Positions 1 through 6,998 are shown, numbered from the stretch's first letter. The stretch is 46,525 nt of DNA from Halomonas ventosae (GCF_004361885.1 NZ_SNWH01000001.1:356721-403245); one strand, 5' to 3'. Notes: generated by a model from the letters alone, not told the origin. Translations and numbers: made by a program.

Positions 1-1
1 C

Positions 2-352
2 ACCCGCTGGCTCAAGCGCCATTTGCATCGGCTGGGGGCCGAGGTCAACTTGAATCGGCTCGAAAGCCTGGTGGAGGATAAAGATATGTTGGCAGAAAAT
101 CTCGAGAATCTGGTCAAGAAAGAACGCCTGGAGGGCCGTCAGGAGGGCCGTCAGGAAGGCCGTCAGGAAGGCCGTCAGGAGGGCCGTCTGGAAGAGGCGC
201 GAGACATGCTGCGTACCCAGCTCACCTTCAAGTTCGGTGAGGTGCCAGAGTGGGTAGAGGCGAGACTCGCCCAGGCCGACCATGAACAGTTGAAAGGCTG
301 GATGCGTGACGTCCTGTTTGCCAACAGCCTGGAAGAGATGATGAATCGCTGA
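2..352 (+). CDS. C-terminal part of Rpn/PD-(D/E)XK-type transposase-like nuclease (partial)
   Basis: The reading frame is open from the window edge, so the gene begins outside it and only about 116 residues are visible. The visible part is a charged helical tail with the pattern GRQEGRQEGRQEGRQEGRLEEAR, followed by LRTQLTFKFGEVPEWVEARL and a helical end (LEEMMNR). This tail, with its EGRQEG repeats and a DUF4351-like end, is typical of the Rpn family (recombination-promoting nuclease, 'transposase_31'), whose PD-(D/E)XK catalytic core would lie upstream. The core is not visible, so activity cannot be judged. The codon-level repeat is nearly perfect at the DNA level and is listed separately. 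The family call rests on the tail only. Confidence 0.6.
   Translation, partial: TRWLKRHLHRLGAEVNLNRLESLVEDKDMLAENLENLVKKERLEGRQEGRQEGRQEGRQEGRLEEARDMLRTQLTFKFGEVPEWVEARLAQADHEQLKGWMRDVLFANSLEEMMNR
134..193 (+). repeat. Five tandem 12-bp units encoding GRQE
   Basis: Five consecutive 12-nt units of the type GGCCGTCAGGAG (last unit with CTGGAA) lie in frame inside the Rpn-like gene and encode the GRQE/GRLE repeats. Units differ only at one wobble base or in the last copy. A 12-nt period preserves the frame, so copy-number change would lengthen or shorten the linker by four residues without a frameshift. Confidence 0.85.
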
Positions 353-360
353 CTCCTCCT

Positions 361-383
361 GGCGGATCACGCCCCGATCCGCC
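361..383 (+). terminator. Hairpin after the Rpn-like gene
   Basis: Perfect 8-bp inverted repeat GGCGGATC / GATCCGCC with a 7-nt loop, 8 bp after the stop codon. There is no T-run, so it is a weak intrinsic terminator or an mRNA 3' stabiliser. Confidence 0.4.
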
Positions 384-545
384 ATGCCCTGCTTGGCAAA
401 CAACTCCCTGGCCCCTCTTCTTCCGATGCCCGCCTGACGGCGCCGGCGTGGATCGCCTCGATGGTGGCGTTGAGCGACAGCAGGTTGGTCTGCTCGGCGC
501 ACACTCCTGGACCACCTCGCGCGCCTCGACTTGAGCAGGCCCCAC
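367..545 (-). pseudogene. Relic of a methyl-accepting chemotaxis protein (signalling domain fragment)
   Basis: On the minus strand, positions 498 down to 442 read AEQTNLLSLNATIEAIHAG. This matches the hallmark hairpin tip of chemoreceptors ([20 protein letters not shown]) with a few changes. The match stops on both sides: upstream the frame has no receptor-like sequence, and downstream it runs into unrelated residues and a stop at 367-369. Nothing else of a receptor (sensor, HAMP, adaptation helices) is present, so this is a scrap of a former chemotaxis gene lying just before the fliD promoter. It is too short to be functional. Confidence 0.6.
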
Positions 546-551
546 TCGGCC

Positions 552-578
552 TAAAGTTCCCCGGAACCCCGCCGATAT
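552..578 (+). promoter_or_regulatory. Sigma28 (FliA) promoter of fliD
   Basis: TAAAGTTC, 11 nt, GCCGATAT: almost exactly the FliA consensus TAAAGTTT-N11-GCCGATAA. It ends 39 bp before the fliD start codon. This places fliD among late flagellar genes. Confidence 0.85.
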
Positions 579-617
579 GATTTACGATATCGCTTCAGTC
601 GCTCAAAGGGGCTTCGC

Positions 618-2048
618 ATGGCAAGCATCTCATCTCTCGGCATCGGTTCCGGCCTCGACCTGAACGGGCTTTTGGACCAGCTGCGCAGTGCCGAACGGCA
701 GCAACTGCAGCCGATCACCCAGCAGAAGACGCAGCAGGAAGCCAAGATCTCCGCCTACGGCAGGCTGCAGAGCGGCGTCAACAAGCTGCAGAGCGCCGCC
801 CAGGCGCTGAACGACTCGGCGCTGTTCCAGAAGCTCTCGGCCAGCGTGCAGGGCAAGGGGCTCAGCGCCGCCGCCAGCGAGACGGCCAGCCCCGGCCGCT
901 ACGACGTCACGGTCAATCGCATCGCCACCGGCGGCACCCTGGCGACTCAGGCCACCGGCGCTGGCTATTTGCCGAATGAGGCGCTGTTCACCGAGGCCAC
1001 CACCCTCACCCTGGATTTCGGCGCCGCCTACGACCCCAACGGCAGCTTCGACCCCGCTGCCAGCCCCACCGGCACCAGCGTGACGATCGATATCGCCGCC
1101 GGCAGCAGCCTGGAAGCGGTGCGCGATACCATCAACGCCAATGGGGCAGCCGGCGTCGATGCCTCCATCATCAATGATGGCAGTGGCTATCGTTTGGCGT
1201 TGAGCTCCCGGGAGACCGGTGCCGCGGCCTCGCTGGTGGGGCTTACCTTCGCCAACAAGGACACGGCCTCTACGAACCCGGTGCCGCTCGCCGAGGACGC
1301 CGCCACCCTGCGCCCCGGCAACGATGCCGAGCTGGATATCAACGGCATCACCATCACCAGCGCCACCAATACCGTGAAGGAAGCCATCCAGGGGGTGAGC
1401 CTGACGCTGAGTCCCGAGGCCGAGGGCAGCACCCTGGGGGTGACCGTCAGCCGCGACGACGGCTCCGTGAAGGAGGCGGTCAACAAGTGGGTTTCCGCCT
1501 ATAACGAGCTGCAGTCCACCATCGGCCGGATGACCAAGCCGGGCACCGATGGCTCTTCTTCGGGCGAGCTGATCGGCGATCGCACCGTGCGCACCCTGGA
1601 GTCGCGCATGGTGCGCGACCTCACCAGCGCCGTGCCGGGCGGTGCGTTCTCGCTGCTCTCCGATCTGGGGATCTCCCTCGACAAGGAGGGGCGTCTGGCG
1701 CTCGACGAGCCGGTGCTGGATGCCGCCCTCGCCGATTCTCCCGAGGAGGTGGCGGCGTTCTTTGCAGGCAGTAGCGCGGAAACCGGCATGGCCGGCACCT
1801 TCAACGCCAGCCTGACGCGCATGCTCGACGACAACGGCACCCTGAGCAACGCCATCCAGGGCGCCGAGAGCCGCGTCAGCCGTCTCGACGCGCGCTTCAC
1901 CCGTATGGAAGCGAGCGTGGAGCGCACCGTCGAGCGCTATCGGGTGCAGTTCGGTCAGCTGGATAGCATGATTGCCAACATGAACCAGACCAGCACCTAC
2001 CTGACACAGCAATTCGACGCACTGGATACCCAGCTGGGTCGCAACTGA
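618..2048 (+). CDS. fliD: Flagellar hook-associated protein 2 / filament cap FliD
   Basis: 476 residues, the usual size of FliD. The protein caps the growing flagellar filament and guides flagellin folding at the distal tip. The N-terminal block starts with GIGSGLDLNGLLDQLRSAE and continues as the heptad-rich FliD_N coiled coil. The middle holds the variable exposed domains, and the C-terminal block (about residues 250-476: TNTVKEAIQGVSLTL, then KWVSAYNELQSTI, ending SYLTQQFDALDTQLGRN-like) matches FliD_C. The ATG at 618 follows a purine-rich AAAGGGG. A sigma28 promoter lies just upstream and a strong hairpin just downstream, so it forms its own transcript next to flagellin. The fliS and fliT chaperone genes that often follow are not recognisable here. 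Confidence 0.95.
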   Translation: MASISSLGIGSGLDLNGLLDQLRSAERQQLQPITQQKTQQEAKISAYGRLQSGVNKLQSAAQALNDSALFQKLSASVQGKGLSAAASETASPGRYDVTVNRIATGGTLATQATGAGYLPNEALFTEATTLTLDFGAAYDPNGSFDPAASPTGTSVTIDIAAGSSLEAVRDTINANGAAGVDASIINDGSGYRLALSSRETGAAASLVGLTFANKDTASTNPVPLAEDAATLRPGNDAELDINGITITSATNTVKEAIQGVSLTLSPEAEGSTLGVTVSRDDGSVKEAVNKWVSAYNELQSTIGRMTKPGTDGSSSGELIGDRTVRTLESRMVRDLTSAVPGGAFSLLSDLGISLDKEGRLALDEPVLDAALADSPEEVAAFFAGSSAETGMAGTFNASLTRMLDDNGTLSNAIQGAESRVSRLDARFTRMEASVERTVERYRVQFGQLDSMIANMNQTSTYLTQQFDALDTQLGRN

Positions 2049-2070
2049 CGCACGCCTCACACCTCCCTGC

Positions 2071-2099
2071 CATCGCCCCGGCCACTCGCCGGGGCGATG
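2071..2099 (+). terminator. Terminator of fliD
   Basis: Perfect 11-bp stem CATCGCCCCGG / CCGGGGCGATG with a 7-nt loop, 22 bp after the fliD stop. Only a short T-rich tail follows (ACGTTTG). Confidence 0.7.
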
Positions 2100-2187
2100 A
2101 CGTTTGCGCGGGTTCCGCCAGGCCTCGTCAGCTGTCGTGCCGTGTCAAGGCGTTGGCACCCCGGCGGCAAAAAATGGCGATTTTCCC

Positions 2188-2214
2188 TAAAGTCTTCCCC
2201 TCGGCCGCCGTTAT
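2188..2214 (+). promoter_or_regulatory. Sigma28 (FliA) promoter of flagellin
   Basis: TAAAGTCT, 11 nt, GCCGTTAT. It has the same geometry as the fliD promoter and lies 107 bp before the flagellin start, leaving a long leader that ends in the ribosome site AGGAAGGAG. Confidence 0.85.
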
Positions 2215-2321
2215 AGAGAGTAACGGCCAACGGCGCCGTTGTGGCAGGCCCGCCGGGCCATGAAAGAGCATCGCAGCGGGCCCGCCAATGGAGCCCTCAA
2301 CAGCTAGGAAGGAGTCACACC

Positions 2322-4019
2322 ATGGCAGTGATCAATACCAACATCACCTCGATGATCGGCCAGCAGAACCTGAACAAGTCGCAGAACGACTTGACTACCG
2401 CTATGGAGCGTTTGTCCTCCGGCCTGCGCATCAACAGCGCCGCCGACGACTCCGCCGGCCAGGCCATCGCCAACCGCATGACCGCCCAGATCACCGGTCT
2501 GTCACAGGCGCAGCGCAACGCCAATGATGGTATTTCCATCGCCCAGACTGCCGAAGGTGGTCTTAACCAGATTAACGATAACCTGCAGCGTATCCGCGAA
2601 CTGTCTGTACAGGCTCAAAACGGTACCAACTCATCAGATGACCTGAACTCTATTCAGGCAGAGATTGATCAACGTTTGAATGAAATCGACCGTATTTCTA
2701 AAGAAACAGATTTCAACGGAACCAAGGTTCTGGGCGAGAATACTGAAGGTGCTGACCCTACGAAGCGAACCCTCAGCATTCAGGTGGGCGCTAATGATGG
2801 TGAAGTTATCGAAATTGATCTGGAACAGATGAGTCGTGCTCAGCTTGGTCTGGATGGATTTAATGTCAATGATGCTGATGTTGATAATAGGGCAGCAACT
2901 GCTGACATGCTGAGCGATGACGGATTTTCATCCGTTGCTCAAGCTAACGGTACAGTCGAATGGACCAAAACTGAAACCACACCTAATGCGGCTGCTACTT
3001 CAGCAGACGTTTTGGACAGTCTCGTCGATACCAACTCAGTTAACTATACAGGTACTAATACTGGCCTCGGCGTTGCTGCCGATGGAAACAGTTATGTATA
3101 TAACTCAAGTGCCGAAGCGTTTACTTTTAACGCCACTGATGCTGCCTCTGCCGATGTAGATAGCTATATTAAAGGTAAGGCTACAGCTGCTGGCGAACCC
3201 GTTGAGGCTACTGTGACACTTGGTGGTTCTAGCCAAGATGCTCTGGTAGCTGACGATGGCACTATGACTACACTTGATGGGCAGACCCTTTATTGGGATG
3301 GTTCTAACAACTTAACAACCACCAATAGTGGTACTGATGCACAAGCCAACATTTCAGATGTAAGTGCTTTCATGGCTGCAGCTGGTACCGGTAATGGTGA
3401 TACAATCGAAATGGGAGGCACTACTTTTACCGGTACTGCTACTGGAGTAAGTGCAACTGGCGCCACAATTTCTAAAGCTGATTTTGACACTGCCCAAGCT
3501 TCTACCGGGTTTAGCGGAGGGGGCTATACTGTCGATGCTGCTGGTGCAGTTACATTAACGTCTAATGGCGATGCTGTAAATGTCGACGCAGATACTGGTG
3601 AGCTTACAGCTGATGCTAATTCTGTTGTCACTACTACATATTACGAGCAATCCAACGGTATGATTACCGATGGGGCAGGTGCTCAGCTTTATGTTGATAG
3701 TTCTGATAGCTTTACTTTCGACGCGACCACTGCAGGAACAGCCAATGCTGATCCCCTCAAAACACTTGATAGTGCACTGAGTCAAGTCGATAACCTGCGC
3801 TCTGATCTGGGTGCCATCCAGAACCGTTTCGAGTCTGCGATCACTAACCTGCAGACCAACGAGACTAACCTGTCTGCCGCTCGGTCGCGCATCGAAGATG
3901 CCGACTATGCGACCGAAGTGGCCAACATGACCCGCGCTCAGATTCTGCAGCAGGCCGGCACCTCGGTGCTGGCCCAGGCCAACCAGATTCCGCAGAACGT
4001 GCTTTCCCTGCTGGGCTAA
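2322..4019 (+). CDS. fliC: Flagellin
   Basis: 565 residues; the main filament subunit, exported by the flagellar type III apparatus. The start at 2322 (MAVINTNITSMIGQQNLNKS) is set by an AGGAAGGAG site 8 nt upstream; an upstream in-frame extension is not flagellin-like. The N-terminal D0/D1 region (about 1-175, with ERLSSGLRINSAADDSAGQ and QRNANDGISIAQTAEGGL) and the C-terminal D1/D0 region (about 480-565, ending AQANQIPQNVLSLLG) are strongly conserved. The intervening 300 residues are variable, rich in Asp, Thr, Ala and Gly, and lack Cys. At the DNA level, roughly 2560-3780 is visibly AT-richer and uses A/T-ending codons unlike the GC-rich ends and all neighbours. This suggests that the exposed D2/D3 region has a separate history. 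Confidence 0.97.
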   Translation: MAVINTNITSMIGQQNLNKSQNDLTTAMERLSSGLRINSAADDSAGQAIANRMTAQITGLSQAQRNANDGISIAQTAEGGLNQINDNLQRIRELSVQAQNGTNSSDDLNSIQAEIDQRLNEIDRISKETDFNGTKVLGENTEGADPTKRTLSIQVGANDGEVIEIDLEQMSRAQLGLDGFNVNDADVDNRAATADMLSDDGFSSVAQANGTVEWTKTETTPNAAATSADVLDSLVDTNSVNYTGTNTGLGVAADGNSYVYNSSAEAFTFNATDAASADVDSYIKGKATAAGEPVEATVTLGGSSQDALVADDGTMTTLDGQTLYWDGSNNLTTTNSGTDAQANISDVSAFMAAAGTGNGDTIEMGGTTFTGTATGVSATGATISKADFDTAQASTGFSGGGYTVDAAGAVTLTSNGDAVNVDADTGELTADANSVVTTTYYEQSNGMITDGAGAQLYVDSSDSFTFDATTAGTANADPLKTLDSALSQVDNLRSDLGAIQNRFESAITNLQTNETNLSAARSRIEDADYATEVANMTRAQILQQAGTSVLAQANQIPQNVLSLLG

Positions 4020-4064
4020 GGTTGAGCGAGTAGGGAATCACCCTTCCCTTTGGCACTGCCATCG

Positions 4065-4095
4065 AACCGGCCCCGGTGTGGGGCCGGTTTCTTAC
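4065..4095 (+). terminator. Terminator of flagellin
   Basis: Perfect 10-bp stem AACCGGCCCC / GGGGCCGGTT with a 5-nt loop, followed by TCTTACTTTCT. It lies 45 bp after the flagellin stop and just before a small gene at 4110. Confidence 0.85.
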
Positions 4096-4109
4096 TTTCT
4101 GGGGGGCGC

Positions 4110-4304
4110 ATGACCATTGACGAACACCAGCAGGTGATCGATGAACTTCAAGCGGTCATCGACGATACCCAGCACACCCTCGACCGCTTCGAGGCCACCG
4201 GCATGGAAACCGAGATGCCGGCGGATTACGATAAGCTGCTGGCCATTTTCGATGATGCCGTGACCCGGCAGCGGGCGCATACGCTGGCGATGCTGGACGC
4301 CTGA
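4110..4304 (+). CDS. Small acidic hypothetical protein downstream of flagellin
   Basis: 64 residues: MTIDEHQQVIDELQAVIDDT, then HTLDRFEATGMETEMPADYDKLLAIFDDAVTRQRAHTLAMLDA. I do not recognise the family. It is acidic and predicted to be mostly helical (two amphipathic helices), with no signal peptide, membrane segment or cysteine. The ATG at 4110 has a G-rich stretch (GGGGGG) 3 nt upstream. It lies only about 15 bp after the flagellin terminator, so its expression would depend on read-through or a hidden promoter. A small helical protein beside flagellin could be a chaperone of FliS/FliT type, but no signature supports that. The frame stays open after the stop until 4457. Confidence 0.55.
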   Translation: MTIDEHQQVIDELQAVIDDTQHTLDRFEATGMETEMPADYDKLLAIFDDAVTRQRAHTLAMLDA

Positions 4305-4457
4305 CTTCTGCGTCTGCGCCCAAGGCAGTACGCTCTGCTCAACCCCAACGCCACCCGCATGCCCAACGCTGCGCTGGAGATCGGGCGCTCCGAGCTTGCT
4401 GAACGGGTCTTGCGTTGGCTGCCGCGGCGCCAGTTGGTGGGGAGCGTCCAAGAGTAG
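4305..4457 (+). other. Open in-frame stretch behind the small gene, possible relic
   Basis: Directly after the TGA at 4302-4304 the same frame continues open for 50 codons, with a protein-like stretch NPNATRMPNAALEIGRSELA then ERVLRWLPRRQLVGSVQE and a TAG at 4455. There is no good start or ribosome site. It may be the tail of a lost gene or chance coding-like sequence; no family is recognised. Confidence 0.25.
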
Positions 4458-4462
4458 GGTGA

Positions 4463-4504
4463 CATGTTCATTTATCTGTACATGTAGGCCGGGCCTGCTA
4501 TGAT
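4463..4504 (+). promoter_or_regulatory. Promoter and operator of the yefM-yoeB pair
   Basis: The palindromic TACATGTA (4479-4486), containing the TGTACA core known from YefM operators, follows an ACATGT half-site at 4462-4467. A TATGAT -10 box sits at 4499-4504. TGTACA at 4477-4482, 16 bp upstream of the -10, could also serve as the -35, so bound YefM/YoeB would block RNA polymerase. Confidence 0.6.
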
Positions 4505-4529
4505 GTGGGCAGTGTCAGGGGAGGGTGTG

Positions 4530-4790
4530 ATGAGAATCGTGACGTTTACCGAGGCCCGCAATGGCCTCAAGAACATTCTGGATAGCGTGGTCAACGATGC
4601 TGACACGGCGATCATTACTCGCCGTGATGCCGAAGATGCGGTGGTGATGTCGCTCGACCATTACAACAGTCTGATGGAGACCGTGCATCTGCTGCGCTCT
4701 CCCGCCAATGCCTCGCATCTTGAGAGGTCGATGGCTCAGTACAAGGCTGGCAAGGTCGCAGAGCGCGAATTGCTGAAAGGCGATGAGTAG
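4530..4790 (+). CDS. yefM: YefM/Phd-family antitoxin
   Basis: 86 residues starting MRIVTFTEARNGLKNILDSV, the typical Phd/YefM N-terminal DNA-binding fold, followed by the conserved TRRDAEDAVVMSLDHYNSLMET segment and a C-terminal toxin-binding tail. It would neutralise YoeB and repress its own operon. The ATG at 4530 is chosen because GGGGAGGG lies just upstream; an earlier in-frame ATG at 4500 overlaps the -10 region. It overlaps the toxin gene by 8 nt, the usual coupled arrangement. Confidence 0.92.
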   Translation: MRIVTFTEARNGLKNILDSVVNDADTAIITRRDAEDAVVMSLDHYNSLMETVHLLRSPANASHLERSMAQYKAGKVAERELLKGDE

Positions 4791-5046
4791 CCGACTTCTG
4801 TGCTGGACAGACGAGGCTTGGCGAGACTATCTCCACTGGCAAGCCCAGGACAGGAAGACGCTGAAGCGGATCAACAAGCTGATTGCCGATGTGAAGCGCT
4901 GCCCGTTCGAAGGGATCGGCAAGCCGGAGCCTCTTAAGGAAAACCTGGCCGGGTTCTGGTCCCGTCGTATCGATGACACGAACCGGCTGGTCTACGCCGT
5001 GGATGAAGCCGCCATCACCATCATTTCCTGTCGATACCATTACTGA
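4783..5046 (+). CDS. yoeB: YoeB-family mRNA interferase toxin
   Basis: 87 residues, close to E. coli YoeB (84). The sequence reads WTDEAWRDYLHWQAQDRKTL, then RINKLIADVKRCPFEGIGKPEPLK, then GFWSRRIDDTNRLVYAV and the diagnostic end ISCRYHY. The catalytic residues of the family (Glu in the KPE region, Arg in the SRRI segment, the C-terminal His and Tyr) are all visible, so the toxin appears intact. It cleaves mRNA in the ribosomal A site. Its ATG overlaps the end of yefM. REP-like repeats begin 50 bp after its stop. Confidence 0.94.
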   Translation: MSSRLLCWTDEAWRDYLHWQAQDRKTLKRINKLIADVKRCPFEGIGKPEPLKENLAGFWSRRIDDTNRLVYAVDEAAITIISCRYHY

Positions 5047-5095
5047 TTGTCGCAAGGGGAAGGCCTCAGCGCGAGACGCCGCGGGCTCACAGCCG

Positions 5096-5225
5096 TGTAG
5101 GCCAGATAAGCCGAAGGCGCATCTGGCGTGACAATGCTGCGCTCGCCATGCCCGGTGCGCTGGCGCTTACCGGCCCTACGGAGGTTGGGTGGCCCGCTGG
5201 TATCGGGCGCGCAACGCCTGCGCCC
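5096..5225. repeat. Cluster of REP-like palindromic elements
   Basis: Three palindromic units lie behind yoeB. Unit 1 (5096-5127): TGTAG head, then an imperfect palindrome closed by GCCAGAT / ATCTGGC; it resembles enterobacterial REP sequences. Unit 2 (5134-5177) is in opposite orientation, with the head read as CCTAC and the core GCCCGGTGCGCTGGCGCTTA. Unit 3 (5203-5225) is a hairpin CGGGCGC / GCGCCCG. Units related to unit 2 recur at 18062-18094 and 26075-26116. Opposed REP pairs of this kind are known as BIMEs. Confidence 0.65.
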
Positions 5226-5397
5226 GCCGCGTAGGCCAGAAAGGTGGGTCGATATGACTCTCGTTTCGGCCAGCGGTGCTGACTTCACGCCGCCGAGCCC
5301 AGCAATGGTTGTCTCGAGGGTTGCTTGTCCCTAAGGTTGGTGGTTTTTTCCACCTGCCTGATGGCTTCATATGGCTGAGGATTGCCCGGAGGGCTGC

Positions 5398-6390
5398 ATG
5401 ATCGAGGATCACCGCGGGCAGAGCCGCCACGATAACCTGATGCGACCCCTGCCACCGGATGAGGACGCCAGCGGCTGGATGATCAGCTATATCGATATCA
5501 TGACCCTGCTGGTGGCGTTGATGGTGTTGATCATTACCTTGGGCGAGGTGGGCGAGGTGAGTATAGGTACGCAGGCGGCGGATTCGCCCCCCGAACGGCC
5601 ACCCGGGTGGTTGGCTCGGGGGAGTCTCGGCGTGCCGCTGCCCGAGGCGCTGCAGCGGGTTGTTCCCGAGCGGCCTGTCAGGCTCGCCGGGTACAGCAGG
5701 GTGTCGGCCCGTGCCATCTCCGCCGCATTGGGGGTGGCCGGCTTGCCGGCGTCTCGCCCCTCGCCGCCGCCAAGGCTGCTGGCTCTCGCCGAGCCGGGCG
5801 GTGTGCCTGTCGATTCCACCTCACGAGGCCCGCAGCTGCTGATACCGGCCGGTGTCGACCTTTCGCGCCCGCTGGCCGACTATCTGGTGGTGCTGGCCGA
5901 CAGGCCGCCCTCGGGCGTCGAGAAGCTCGACCTGGCCGCCATCGATGGCGCGCGCGTCGTGGCGCAGTCGCTGGAAGGCGCTCCCTACCTGGCGGATCTG
6001 GCGGGCATGGAGGTCTCGCGGATTCCCGCAGGCGTGCGGCTACGGGTCGAGGATCGCCTGCTTTTCCCGACCGCCGAGGCCGAGCTGACCGAAGCGGGGC
6101 GCGCCCTGGTAACCGGAAGGCTGCGCGAGATGATTCAGCGTTACCCTGGTGAGGTGGCGGTGGAGGGGCATTCCGACAGCCGTCCCATCAACACCGAGCG
6201 CTTCCCCTCCAACTGGGCGCTGTCCAGCGCCCGAGCCATCGCCATCGTCGAGGCGCTGGTAGAGGCGGGCGTCGAGCCTTCGCGACTGCGCGCCGTGGGG
6301 TTGGCGGATACCCGCCCCCTGGCAAGCAACGACACCCTTGAGGGGCGCGCCCGCAACCGCCGCGTGGAAGTGGTGATCCAGGCGCGGTGA
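5398..6390 (+). CDS. Orphan MotB-like protein (membrane anchor plus OmpA domain)
   Basis: 330 residues. Near the N terminus, GWMISYIDIMTLLVALMVLI is a single membrane segment of MotB type, with Asp33 in the position of the proton-binding Asp of MotB (Asp32 in E. coli). A Pro-rich, poorly conserved periplasmic linker of about 160 residues follows. The C-terminal OmpA/MotB domain (about 215-330) includes VEGHSDSRPINTERFPSNW, SSARAIAIVEAL and GRARNRRVEVVI, the peptidoglycan-binding pattern. The start at 5398 is chosen for its GGAGGG site; an ATG at 5371 lacks one. No motA lies beside it, and the linker is longer than usual, so it may be an accessory motor part or a non-motor peptidoglycan anchor. 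It converges on flgO with only 8 bp between stops. Confidence 0.8.
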   Translation: MIEDHRGQSRHDNLMRPLPPDEDASGWMISYIDIMTLLVALMVLIITLGEVGEVSIGTQAADSPPERPPGWLARGSLGVPLPEALQRVVPERPVRLAGYSRVSARAISAALGVAGLPASRPSPPPRLLALAEPGGVPVDSTSRGPQLLIPAGVDLSRPLADYLVVLADRPPSGVEKLDLAAIDGARVVAQSLEGAPYLADLAGMEVSRIPAGVRLRVEDRLLFPTAEAELTEAGRALVTGRLREMIQRYPGEVAVEGHSDSRPINTERFPSNWALSSARAIAIVEALVEAGVEPSRLRAVGLADTRPLASNDTLEGRARNRRVEVVIQAR

Positions 6391-6398
6391 GTCACGGC

Positions 6399-6938
6399 TC
6401 AGCGTGCGTGCAGTAGCTGACGCAGGTTGCCATCGAGTGGCAGCGTGAGGCCTCGGCTGGCGAGGAATCGGTCACTACGCAGCTCCACCACGCGCAGGGC
6501 GAGATAAAGATGGTCATGCCCTAGCGCATAGGTGCCCATCAGCAGGGACTGGGCGTCTGGCCGATTGCCCAGGTAGCGTACCTGGCGGGTCAGTAGGCCA
6601 GCATCGACGCTGATCTCGATCAGCTGGCCGCCATCGAGCAGCACTTCCCTGACCGGCACGCCCGCGCGGGCCAGCGCCGCGGCCGAGAGTTCCGCGGCGA
6701 TGCGGTCGAAGGGCGCGGTGCGACCCACCCCCTCCACGTTGATGAACGAGGCCGTGATCATGGGGCCCTGTTGGGTGAGCTCGGGGAAGTCCTCGACCAT
6801 CTGGTTGATGGCCTTGTCGAGAGCATCGGCCAGCCCCGGCGGGGGCGGTGCGTTGTGAAGCGCGCCTTGATGATTGGCGCAGGCGGTCAGGCTCAGCAAC
6901 ACCAGCAGCAGGCAGGCCAGGCGCAACGGGTAGGGCAT
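6399..6938 (-). CDS. flgO: FlgO-family outer membrane lipoprotein
   Basis: 179 residues. The N terminus is a lipoprotein signal peptide with the lipobox LTAC (LACLLLVLLSLTACANHQGA). The remainder matches the FlgO domain: ALDKAINQMVEDF, then GPMITASFINVEGVGRTAPFDRIAAELSAAAL, then LMGTYALGHDHLYLALRVVELRSDRFLAS. In Vibrio, FlgO and FlgP belong to flagellum-associated outer membrane structures, so a motility role is likely. A near-consensus sigma28 promoter at 6972-6998 supports expression with the late flagellar genes. The family partners flgP and flgT are not in the window. Confidence 0.85.
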   Translation of the reverse strand: MPYPLRLACLLLVLLSLTACANHQGALHNAPPPPGLADALDKAINQMVEDFPELTQQGPMITASFINVEGVGRTAPFDRIAAELSAAALARAGVPVREVLLDGGQLIEISVDAGLLTRQVRYLGNRPDAQSLLMGTYALGHDHLYLALRVVELRSDRFLASRGLTLPLDGNLRQLLHAR

Positions 6939-6971
6939 GATGATGGAATCTCCAGGACAAGCTCGCCGAGT

Positions 6972-6998
6972 TAATCGGCAAGACGTCGAGAAACTTGA
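6972..6998 (-). promoter_or_regulatory. Sigma28 (FliA) promoter of flgO
   Basis: Read on the minus strand: TCAAGTTT, 11 nt, GCCGATTA, ending 33 bp before the flgO start. The spacing equals that of the fliD and fliC promoters. The remaining part of the gap to 7289 holds no convincing gene. Confidence 0.8.

Noticed and set aside
134..193. CRISPR-like short repeats
   Set aside because: The units are 12 bp, contiguous without spacers, in frame and protein-coding.
630..2060. Long minus-strand open frame opposite fliD
   Set aside because: It mirrors the GC-rich fliD codons; its translation is low-complexity and matches no family, while fliD is certain.
4463..4486. Phage or plasmid attachment site at the TACATGTA palindrome
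   Set aside because: It fits a YefM operator with its promoter; no integrase or duplicated att sequence is present.
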